NCBI GenBank assembly: GCA_036583965.1
Contig: JAZBQD010000001.1
Coordinates: forward strand, 24,517,597-24,581,596
DNA from: Prunella strophiata
Taxonomy: Eukaryota > Chordata > Aves > Passeriformes > Prunellidae
Direction of reading: 5' to 3'
Length of the DNA: 64,000 nt
Positions 23,701 through 33,299 of this stretch are shown here, in pieces (within the stretch, counting starts at the first letter, position 1; every line of letters begins with the position of its first letter). The position numbers and the translations under genes are program-made. Below the pieces are notes generated by a model. The model was not told the DNA's origin and made no database searches. It was given only the letters and a program-made list of their open reading frames with translations.

Positions 23701-26700
23701 AGTACAAGGGCACTACAGGAGAAGAGGTGGGGTGCCTGGGATAGGAACTTGCTGAGCAGATTGTGCCTGAAATAAGACTCCCCACCTGAACATGATGAAA
23801 TCTGACTGTCCTCAGAACCACAGTGTTTGTTTTATTTGAGCTTTAGCCCCATTAGTGATTGACTGAACATCTCAGAGGCAGTGGGAGCACCGGTGTGCTC
23901 TCAGTCCTTTTGGCAAGTGCTTGTCTCTTACTATTCCTTGTCTGTTAGGTTTTCCACACTTTATTTTAACAGAAATCCCTCAAGCTTGGAAGACTCAAAA
24001 GACTAAAAGAAAATAAAATGTGAGCTCTTTGGATTTCTTCTTCTATCTGTTCCCCCTAACAATCTTCCCAGAAAGATGCTTGACTTGTTAAATTTGCTGA
24101 GCTATTTGTTGCTGATAAGCCTTATCGAGCAGGCTCTGTGCGCCTTCTCCAGCCGGGGAGTGCCCTCTGGTGTTTGCAGCTCTGGTGGCAGCAGGGCTCA
24201 TCCTTCACTTGCATCGCATTTCTGGGCAGAGGAATGCATTGCAGCAGCGACACACACTCGTTGTTTGCATCTTCTGGTACATTGGTCTCCTTTTTTACAA
24301 TGCTGTTGTTTAATATTCCTCGGCAGGCTTGTCCAGGAGATCGCTGCTGTGCAAGAGAAGCACACTGAGCTGTCTTTATTACACTGCTGGTTTCTCAGTC
24401 CTGCCCATGCAGAGGAGGGAGCACTGATGAGCAGCCACACACCGTTTGTGCCCCTGCTGCCCCCAAAGCCACCATCCAGTTTGTTTTGCCTGGCCTGGTT
24501 GTTTTGCTGGATGGCTAATCAGCTGCCAAGTCATCCATTTGTCTCTAAATGCCAGAGAGCTTTAGCTGCTCTCACAGCACCTGAAAGCCTTTGGCATTTT
24601 GGGGTCACTGGTCTGTACTTGCTGTCAGTGCTAATACTATTTGGTTTTCAATATTAGATTTTATGCCTTGTGCAAAGCTGCATGTGGCCAGGATGTTTAA
24701 CTGCAGTGTCCATGGCTCATAAATTCTTAACCCACAAAACTCAACAGGGGATAGCAAGGAAGCCCAAAATGAGGCTTGTGTGTGTGCATGTATACCAACA
24801 CTTGAGATCTGTGTCTTTCAAAGCAAATAAAGAGCAGGATTTCTCCTTGGCATCACAGGCCAAAGTAGGAAGAATATTTTAACATGTTGTTTAAGTTGGA
24901 AGGGAGTCTTCCAAGTGGGAAAGCATCAGCCAGAAAAAGAAATGGCAAGAGAGAAAGTTGAAATGAAGCTTTTTTTTTTTTTTTTTCTTTTAAAGCTGTG
25001 AATGCATCCCTGAATACAGACAGATAGGAAACAATTTATTAAACTACCAGGCCCACTTGGAAGGGTATTTAAATTTATTAGCAAACTGAAAGTAACAGGG
25101 AATGAAGAAATGGGCTGTTACATACAGGAAAGAAGAAAGGAATGACAATATAGATGATTTTTGCTGTCAGTTAAATATTAACTCATAAATGCCATTAGTC
25201 CATGAACCCAGTGCCTGAAACATCTACACTGGTTTTAGACAGCAGTATCTTTCAAAGTGAATAAGCTAAATGAGCAATTGTAACTGACTTGGGTCACATT
25301 TCAAAGTTTCTGTCAGTATCAGTTGTATGAAGCACTGAAAGGTGATGCTGAGGAGCCCCTCATTGTTCTGGTTTGTGGCTAACAGCAACACACAATGCTA
25401 AACTCAGGCCCATGCTCTATTATTTCACTGTTTCACATACCAGCACTTCATTTTGCCAGTTCAAGTTTTCATTTGTGAGGCTGAGCCCACAGGGAAAATG
25501 GATGTGGAGTTAAACCTGTTTTTTCTTATTTGCCTGCTCCACTTTTGGTACCTCACCCTCACTTCCCACAGTGCAGGGGGTGTGATAGCAGTGAGAGCAG
25601 TTCTGTAAAAAGGCTGGGAGGAGAAGCATGGCCTTTGATCTCAGCTGTGACAGGACTTGAGGTACATGAGCTAGAAGCACCCAAAAAACCTGGGACCCAC
25701 TGCTGGGCACCAGGAAAAATACTTTGGCCTGATAATCATGTTGATGACTAACTTTAAATAACCCACAAGACCAAGACATTGCTTTAAAATGTTCTCCATG
25801 AAAGTTAGCTGTGTTTCTGGTGTGGCTCAGTGTGAGCAGGGGTGGGAAGCACATGGGAAGAGCTGGTGACCGCTTAGGGACAGGCTGAACTGAAGGCATG
25901 GAGCTTCTCTAAGAAACTGAGCAGGAAGGACTGCAGAAAGCATGAAGGCAGGAAAGGAGGTCCTTGGGAAATGCTTTTGGTCAGACATGGCCTAGTAGGC
26001 CAGGACCAGTCAAATGGGAAGGAGGGGGAAAAGGAAAGATGGCAAAGAGTTTTGAAGGAAAAGGAGTTGAGTGCTGGAGATGGGGAGCTGTGCACACAAG
26101 CACAGCCTGTGTAGGGGTGGGAAGAGCACCAAGGGTGTGCAGCACCTTTGGTTTTGTTGTGGCTAAACCTTTGAGGCTTTCAGAGCAGCACTGAGCCCCA
26201 GCTCAAACCAGTGCAGCCAGAGGCCTCCTCAGGAGCAGGGGCTGGGCACGAGTGAATTGAGTGCAGGTTTGCAGCCTGGTGCACACAGGCACAGTGGAGA
26301 GATCAGTGGAGAGGAACAATCCCTGCTGCTCCTGGGCTCTGTTACAGAGCATGGCTGGCTGCCCACACGAGCAAAGTGGGCTGCTCCCTGGAGGGCAGGA
26401 ACCTGCTCAGCTTGTGTCAGAGGTGATGGGTTTGCACAGAGCAGCATGTTCCTCTCTACAGCTGAGCTCTCTGCTGAGTGCAGGGCCTGATGTGTGTGGG
26501 AGAAAGCTCCTCCTGTGGGTGAGGGACTGGCATCAGCCCTCCCAGCAGCACCAGTGATCCCAGCCTGGGCTGCAGGACCTGAAGTTGTGCTCTTCAGAGC
26601 TTCCCACTGGGCTCTGCCTCTGCATGGTGCAGTGCCCCGGGGGAGGAGGAGTATGGAGCAGCTGGTGAATCTGGGAAGAGGAGAATCTCCTGGCTCTTTT

Positions 26701-26831
26701 CAAAGTCCCTTTGAAATAGCTGCTGTCCTCCAGACCTGAACTCCCTCCTTACAGGTTCTGTCAGTCAGCTTGGTGCAACACTGAGCCTTTGCTTCTGTTC
26801 CACCTTTGACTGCTCAGCTCTCTGCCCTCTG
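20709..26831. other. Intergenic DNA, one unexplained open frame
   Basis: No known gene was recognised. A plus-strand frame at 24076-24657 (193 codons) begins with a hydrophobic stretch, discussed under findings. A poly-T run lies at about 24970-24986. The right third (25500-26830) is more G+C-rich but shows no splice-flanked coding exon. Confidence 0.45.
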
Positions 26832-27039
26832 TCAGGCTCTCCTCCTGTCCCTTCCTCACATCTCTTGACTACAGCCCTAAACCAAGATATTACTGAAAAG
26901 CCCAAGGCCAGTTCTGTTGTATAAAATGTGCTTTTTCAGGCTCTCCTCCTGTCCCTTCCTCATATCTCTTGACTACAGCCTTAAACCAAGATATTACTGA
27001 AAAGCCCAAGGCCAGTTCTGTTGTAAAAAACCTGCTTTA
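26832..27039. repeat. Two-copy 104-bp direct tandem duplication
   Basis: The segment starting TCAGGCTCTCCTCCTGTCCC at 26832 repeats at 26936. The copies share the same order of sub-blocks (CATCTCTTGACTACAGCC, AAACCAAGATATTACTGAAA, AGCCCAAGGCCAGTTCTGTT). They differ at only a few positions, including cac/cat, ccc/cct and the A-rich end. The high similarity implies a recent local duplication. Confidence 0.9.
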
Positions 27040-28935
27040 GTAGAAACACTGGTGCTGGTCAAGGTGCCAGTGTATCTTCTTTCAAAAGACATTTTTTGTG
27101 GCTTTTCTGTGTAGAGGGCAAGAGCAAGGGTTTAATGCTCTGCCAGACTGAGGGCAGGGGATTAAGAATATATTGTATCTGCAGATAGACAGATCTTCCT
27201 GTTCCTCTGTTATAGTTATGGTTGTTATTACAGTCAGTTGTAGGGCATCTAAGTGAAATTCATCCACAACATAAATGCCTGCAATTGAGAAGGAAGGCAG
27301 AAAACATTGAGATTTCCAAGCAGAGATGACCTCTGGTGCTCTCTGAGCTCAGACTATTTTTGGCAGGAGGCAGAAGAAGCCAGGGCCTGCCTTGGAATGA
27401 AGGCAGGGCAGCTGCCAGCCCCTGGAATTGGCCAAAAGGCCAATTGTGGAGTGGGGGCAGGAGGCTGCAGAGCACGTGGCTCAGTCCAGAGCAGTGCCTG
27501 CAGCAATGCCAAGCCCAGCCAAGCCCAGACTGCAGCTGATCCCTGGGGAGGCCTGAGCCCCTCATCTGGGGCTGGACAGTCCCAGGGTGCCCTGGACAGG
27601 GCTCAGTCCTTGGAGCAGGAATCCCAACCCTCATCCTGCACTGATTCTGTCCTTACCAAGGGCCTCCAAACATGCTTGGATGGAATAATTGCTGAGAGCA
27701 AACTGGGACTTTGATGATCCAGAATTGCAAGAGGATGACTCAAATACACAATTATGGATTTAATCATTTATGTATGTATTTAGTGTGATTGTGGAGGAAA
27801 AAAGAATTTCCACAGGCAAGATTTCTCTGGCAACCTCTGGGTTAGTGAAGCTATTGTATCTCTCTTTATATGTAAATTCCAGGCCTGCCAAGAGCCTACA
27901 CACAAAATACTTTCTACTGATAACTGAAAATGAAGATTTAATTTTTATTTTTTTTTTTACACTCTCATGTCATGTATGGAAGGTAATCAAGGAAACAAGA
28001 CAACCAAAATGTGTTTGTCCGAATTTTTACTACAAATATTTTTCTTCCATGATATTTAGTAGGAAAACCACATTTAATTTTTCTCAAAGCAATGCATTCA
28101 TTGATATAGGCTGGCTTAAGGATGCAAAGAATGAATATATTACAGTCAGGAATCACAGAGACATGGGCTCAGTATCAGAGGCTATAGATGATAAATCTTT
28201 CCATGGCAAGATTCCTCAATTGCTGCTTCCCTCCTGTGGGCAGTAGCACAGCAGTGTATTTGTACACTCCTGAGAAAAGCCAGATCCAGAGCCAGTTCCT
28301 GGCCTGAATTTTGGCTGTTTCTAACCAAGCACAGTTTCTCTGTAGGAAGGAAACCAAGCAAGCATGCAGGTAATAGGGGAAGATGTAGTTCAGCCTGCTT
28401 TACTCAGTGCATAGAGCTATACATCAGTTCCACTGCTTTTTCAATTTCTTTTTGTTTCCTTTCTTGTTCAAGCAGTGAGGAATCTGTTTCTCAAGAGCAG
28501 TCTGATTTGTGAGGTCTCTCAGTTCCTCATTAGCTGCATGAGTTACAGAAAGTGGAAAACTCTCTGGGACTTGAGAAATGATGTGTGCTTTGTGTGAGGC
28601 ATTTCCCCATCACTTCTGTGCTGGATTTCAGAAACATTTTATGTAACCAGTCTATTTCTCATGGGTACTCTTGGGATACTTTATTTCCATGTGTATGAGT
28701 TTGTTTCACAACTCTGTTTTTAATGTTTGAATGAGACAAGGAAAGAAAAAAATGTACTCCACCTTACGCAGGAGAGAAGATGTGTAATCATCTAAGATGT
28801 GTTTTGCTGTAGAATCTTACAGCTTTAAATTTTTTGTTTGTCAGCATAGTTCAAACTGCAGGGGCTCTGACTTGGATTGGTGTAGATTTCAACACTACCT
28901 GCATTCACTCACTTCAAAACTTTTCTTTAAAACCT
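27040..28935. other. Downstream flank of the NDNF-like gene
   Basis: No coding exon was recognised. The right part (below 28936 on the minus strand) would hold the 3' UTR of the NDNF-like gene. Open frames at 27260-27714 on both strands lie in moderately G+C-rich DNA and show no family resemblance. Confidence 0.5.
28680..28685 (-). terminator. Candidate polyadenylation signal of the NDNF-like gene
   Basis: The plus strand reads TTTATT, giving AATAAA on the minus strand about 250 bases past the stop codon at 28936-28938. It is the first clear canonical hexamer I saw downstream. The cleavage site itself is not determined, and other hexamers farther on could be used. Confidence 0.3.
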
Positions 28936-30288
28936 TCAACATTTTTTCCTGGTCTTCACAACTTTGCTGTGATATCTGACAGGGATGCCAGATGGCCCAA
29001 AGAGATAAACATCAAACAAGTAAAATGTCCCTGCCTGCAGCCCTTTGATGGTCTCTGTGGTGACGGCTCGCTGGAGGTTCAGATCATAGAAGTACTTGCA
29101 CAGCACTTTCTCTGATTTGTGCCGAGACTCAGGCCCAGAGCACCTGTCTGCACTCTGCAGCTCCCTCCAGATCTGATCCTCTTCAATCCTTTTTCTGTAC
29201 ACACAGTACTTGCTCTCCTCTTGTGTTCCCAGCCAGGCAATGGTCACAGACCTGCATGTTCTCAGCTTACTGAAGGACTTGATTTTTAAGCTCTCTGGAA
29301 GAAGTGGGAATAAGGGCTTGTGGAAGTGGGGGGATGCCAGCACCTTCACAGAAGAGTTAGATTCCTCTGTGGACCTCAGCTGCACTGAATAGGTGTCCAG
29401 CAGCTTTCCCTTCAGGGAGAAATACCTCAGCCCAGAGAGATTTTCTGATGCCACTGTTTTGCCGTTTCTTGTTATGTGCACCCGTATCTGGCCCCGACAC
29501 AGCTGAAAGGTGAAGTGGATTTTCTTGTGCCTCGCCTGGTACTGCAGACTGTAGAATTTCTGCTTCTTCCCATCCAGGACCACATGAATCACTTTGCCAT
29601 CTTTCAGCTCTGTCACCTTGGGCTCAGGTTCCTCCAGGGTCCTGGCGAAGGTCCCGGTGTACGCGGCGCTGGCATTCGTGAGGAGATTGACAATGAAAAC
29701 ATCAAAGTAATACTGAGTGCTGGGGCTGAGGCTGGGCACTGTGTAAGTGTTCCTGGTGCCCATGCACACCTGCCTCACTTCCCCACTGCTCACTTTGTTG
29801 ATGATGCTCAGCTCGCTGTTGGACAAGATCATCACCTGCTGTGGCTCCAGGAGGTATGGAGAGAGGGACAGAGCTAACGTGGCTGGCATCTTCATCCCAG
29901 AGGACCTGATGGCTGTCTCAGCAGCACACAGGCTCTTGTAGTTGTGCTTTTCATTGACCAGGAGACAGTACTGGATGCTCTCCCTGTGCTGCAGGACAGA
30001 AGGGCTGTGTTTCCAGGCCAGAGTCACCGTTGTGTGGCCAATGCCAATCACGTCTATGCGTGGGATCCACTGGAAGCTCCGGGTAGAGGTGCCCAGAGGT
30101 GGTGTCAGTGGTTAAGTACACAGTGATGTGTGTGTCCCTCTCAGTGGATAGGAACTCCAGCAGGTAGAGGGCAGAATGGGAGGACATTCCCATGTAAGTC
30201 TCTACAGAATTTCCCTTGTAGTTGAAGATAGTGGACGCCATGCTTGAAGCCTTGTGAGATTTGGAGACCTCTTGTGTGTCGTGGTCAC
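28936..30288 (-). pseudogene. NDNFL: NDNF-like gene, last coding exon (FN3 domains, second frameshift)
   Basis: The acceptor is TGCTTTTTGCCTGCAG|GTGACC (AG at 30290-30289). In the correct frame, 75 codons run from DHDTQEV through FNYKGNSVE, LLEFLSTERDTHITVY and YPELPVDP. One extra base then occurs within CCCA (30061-30064), after which RIDVIGIGHTTVTLAWK starts an FN3 domain. From there 374 codons stay open to TGA at 28936-28938. Visible parts are FN3-1, a linker, a basic beta-rich middle region, and FN3-2 with TIAWLGTQEESKYC, ending KTRKKC. Three N-glycosylation sequons (NAS, NLS, NSS) suit a secreted protein. Read without frame repair from exon 2, the second codon touched by this exon is TGA (30287-30285). 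Because that stop is in the last exon, nonsense-mediated decay might not act on the transcript. Confidence 0.9.
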
Positions 30289-31253
30289 CTGCAGGCAAAA
30301 AGCAGACTTGTAACTTTTGTTTTAGAAGATGTGAAATAAAGCACATCATGCAAGTTTTACTGTTAGGGAATATTATGTTTTCTTCTTGAAAGCAGCAATT
30401 ACAACTAAAAATATGTTTTAGTAAAAATATGTCGCTACTGGCAATTTATTAAATTAAAATTGGAGAAGCTTTTATTTTAGCAGTGCAGCTGTAGAATTAT
30501 CTTTTCAAAAATACTGTAATTATAAAACCACAACTTGCAAAAGCTTGGCTTGTATCATGCCTGATGCCCCTACAATTTTCTTCTTCTATTTGCTGTCTCT
30601 TAGGGTACTTTAAGGAGACTTATGGTTTTTATGATAGTTTCTTTTTCTTTGGATTAGTTTCAGGACGAGGGAAAGCTATCAATTTGAAGGAGTATGATTT
30701 GAACTCCTCAGTCAGATGTACCTGCTTGACAGGTAAGAGCTTTTTAATGGCAGCTTTAAGGTTTTAGTTTGAAAAATTAATTCAAAAAATCATGCAAGAG
30801 AAAGGAGTTGCCTTTAAGGGTAAAGACAGTATAGTACCCACTGCCATGGTAGATGTGGCAAGAAAAAATGGCTAAATCTTCTCTGCTTCATGAGGGGAGC
30901 AAAAAGTTGTCTGAAGTGACCCTAAGCCACAGAAAAATAACTGAGGCAGCAGAGGGAAGTTTGGCCAGTACCAAGTGCTGATGAAGTTGGTCTGTTGTGC
31001 AGCCTGGAAGGCCTGCTGTTGTTCCCAAATATTAACCTGAGATGTAGACATTTTAATATCTAAACCTTAATTTATTTGTGTTGAGGGCAAGATCTGGTGG
31101 GTTTCCATGTTTTACCCATGGAAACTGGGTCAGTCCATGGCAAATTAAAGGAGAGAACCACAAAATGTTGAGGTTTGTGGGAAATTTCCTGTGACACAGT
31201 CATAAATAACTTGTGCTTTCTTTGCCTGTGCTCAGGCAGCCTCAAGGCCTTAC

Positions 31254-31379
31254 CTGGTGCTGCTTTTCCTGGTGGAGGACTTGTACACAAGTATGCTCCA
31301 TTCAATGGGAACATCACAGGGTGTCACTGTTACTGAGAAAGGGGCAAGGAACCTGCCCTCTTCCAAAACAAAGTAGTAC
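31254..31379 (-). pseudogene. NDNFL: NDNF-like gene, second coding exon (contains first frameshift)
   Basis: The acceptor is TTCTGTTCACATTTACAG|GTAC (AG at 31381-31380) and the donor is CCAG|GTAAGG (GT at 31253-31252). The frame entering from exon 1 (phase 2) reads YYFVLEE, then SVTVTPCDVPIEW, the NDNF N-terminal core. The frame needed to join the last exon reads SPPPGKAAPG at the 3' end and leaves in phase 1. The two frames differ by one base, so a net one-base insertion (or two-base deletion) lies between the TGG of IEW and the CCTCCACCAGG, roughly 31271-31295. The exon is 126 nt; the human NDNF counterpart, counted from memory, would be 125 nt, which supports an insertion of one. No stop occurs inside the exon. 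Confidence 0.85.
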
Positions 31380-33103
31380 CTGTAAATGTGAACAGAAATA
31401 GAGGCAATGCATCAGGGAATTCAGGTTTACCCAAAAACTCCTTGTAGTCAGCCATTCTGACATGGGTCACTTTGCTCTGGGTAGAAATGACTGTTCTCTG
31501 AGGTGCATCCACACAAAGGAATAATGAGTGTCTGCACTCTTCAGCTGTGGGAAGAAAACAGGCTGTGGGGTATTTTTTTTTTTTAATCCACATGTATTTG
31601 CTAAAAGATTTATCCATTTAAGGCAATATTTTTTCCCTCTGAGCTTTTTTCCATGCTTTAGGTGAACATTGTATCTCATCCTTAGCTGGTTATTTTGGAT
31701 GATAGATGTGATTTAGCTGTCTGCCTTCTCCATAACCACCTGTTGCCAGTTCTGCCTTGATTGCCTTTGTGCCAGAGGCTGCTGTGGATGAGCAGCACAA
31801 AGTGACATCAGTCTCTTTGGTCAGGTTTTGATTCCTGCCTTGAAAAACCCCTAACCTCCTGTCTTTGCTCTGTTTTATTTGTGTTGGGTTTATACAGGCT
31901 GTATAAGGTATGGAAATTTTTCTATATTTTCTGAGTATTTCTGTGGTATTGGCCATAGAAATTTTTGGATTTGGGTGCCTCACTCTGCACTTAAATGAAG
32001 GCAATTGGCAATCCAAGGGTTTTTTTGTTGTTCACCAGTGAGACAAGCATAGTCTCTATGGCTAGACCCTGTCAGCCTGGAGGTGTGCCTTGCTTTCAGA
32101 GTATGGCTCCTAGGCCAGAGTGGAGCTTCACTGCAATCAGTTCCACATTCTTGAGTCTTTTACTCTCAGCTAGAACTTTTCCTTGCTTGTCTTCCAGTTT
32201 GGATGGCTGGGGTTCAAAAGAACCTTCTTGATCATGCTAAACTACTTCCTAGTTGCAGCCTTAATTTTAGGCCACAAGAGCACAGAAAAACTCCCTTTTC
32301 TTTGTTCCAATACCTCTTGTTCTTTAACTGGGAGAGCTCCTGGATCTGTTCTTGTGAGCATGGTCACATTATATAACATGTGCCAGTTTTTCTGTGCAAT
32401 CTGGCTCACCCTCTGCTCCATGACCACTCGGGTGTGTGTCAAAATCTGTAATTTGCTGGTCTCTGTCCAAAGTGCATCTCTTCCCAAACAAGCAGATTGA
32501 TCTTTGCTACCCAGATGCAGTGCCAGTTGTAATATCTAGATCACCTACATATCTGGGTATGGCAGAAGACTTTCCAGATATTTTGGAAAGGTGAAGAATG
32601 TGGAGTTTCCACATGCTAAGCACTTTTGATCTTAGCAAGTTGTACTGCCACTCAGCAAAAGCACTTTTAGTGTGCAGGACAGTGGCAGATTTCCTGATAA
32701 GATGTCTGTGCAGGTACTCTATTGATTTTTGGGTAGTGAGTTTGCTAGGTAAAATGTTTGTATTTCCCCATGAATGTAGGATGGCTGCTGTCTCTGCAGA
32801 CCTGAGGCTGGGCTGTTTGTGACACAGCTGTTTGCTGCTGGAGCCCACCCTTTCTGTATCAGTTCTGCTGCTGCTCTGGCACCACAGAAAGCTGCTGAAA
32901 TGAGTACAGGAATCTAAATTTCATCTCAGAGGTTCATTCCAGAGTCTGGGCAGTGTAACAACACTGGAGGAGTGGGGCATTTTTCTGGCATTTCAGTGTG
33001 CACTGATGGAGCCCTGCAGAGATTCTTGGCTTACCCTGGCAGTGTGCAATTCCCAGTGAAACAGGGACATATCTGAGAACAGGAGTGGCTGATGTGCTCT
33101 TAC

Positions 33104-33299
33104 CTTTTGGGTATATCCTTCAGCAGGTGAATTGTAGTTTCCTTACCATCTGCAAGTACCAAGGAGTGGTAGAAATTGAAGAGATTGCTCTTGAAGCTCT
33201 GTTGGGAGCTGGTGGTGGGTGCTTTTATGGAATGGCACAAACAAGTTGCCGTGAGAAGATGGAGAGGAAGATAAAGCCAGAACCAGGACATCTTCAGTA
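33104..33299 (-). pseudogene. NDNFL: NDNF-like gene, first coding exon (signal peptide)
   Basis: The ATG is at 33291-33289, with A at -3. The encoded 62 residues begin with a clear signal peptide, MSWFWLYLPLHLLTATCLC, followed by a polar segment and ending LLKDIPKR. This matches the NDNF element SYLFRDTPKR in place and spacing. The exon ends AAAAG|GTAAGAG (GT at 33103-33102, phase 2). A likely acceptor (CTCACTTTGCAG|TACTGAAG, AG at 33301-33300) sits 8 bases before the ATG, so the 5' UTR probably continues in an upstream noncoding exon, as in NDNF. I did not find that exon. This exon itself is intact. Confidence 0.85.

Larger units (their letters stand above)
28936..33299 (-). pseudogene. NDNFL: NDNF-like gene, disrupted by two frameshifts
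   Basis: The gene belongs to the neuron-derived neurotrophic factor family: secreted glycoproteins with an N-terminal family domain (DUF2369) and fibronectin type III repeats, studied in neuron migration and survival and in vascular cells. Three coding exons are present on the minus strand (33104-33291, 31254-31379, 28936-30288), with introns of 1724 and 965 bases. All splice sites are GT-AG. Landmarks shared with NDNF include DIPKR|YYFVLEE, SVTVTPCDVPIEW, YPELPVDP, TTVTLAWK, TQYYFDVFIVN, the TVAWLGTQE-like TIAWLGTQEESKYC, SEKVLCKYF, TTETIKGLQAG and the ending VVKTRKKC. By eye the similarity to NDNF is only about half of positions, and NDNF itself is highly conserved, so this is a paralogue. 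One extra base in each of the last two exons breaks the frame; both sites are described in the exon entries. About 374 codons after the second break remain open, so inactivation is very recent or an assembly artefact. The symbol follows the name used for NDNF-like genes and is provisional. Confidence 0.88.

Noticed and set aside
28936..30051. Treating the 371-codon frame as a complete gene with its own start
   Set aside because: The first methionine falls inside an FN3 domain. Conserved NDNF-family coding sequence continues upstream in another frame and in two more exons.
30289..31253. A hidden micro-exon in the intron that would fix the frame
   Set aside because: The exon-2 end in the alternative frame (PPPGKAAPG) already joins naturally to the last exon (GDHD). 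The mismatch therefore lies inside exon 2, not in a missing exon.
28936..33299. Calling this gene NDNF itself
   Set aside because: NDNF is strongly conserved among vertebrates, whereas this sequence differs at about half of the positions I could compare. It also lacks the long phenylalanine- and proline-rich insert of the first FN3 region, and its place beside BICC1 does not match NDNF.
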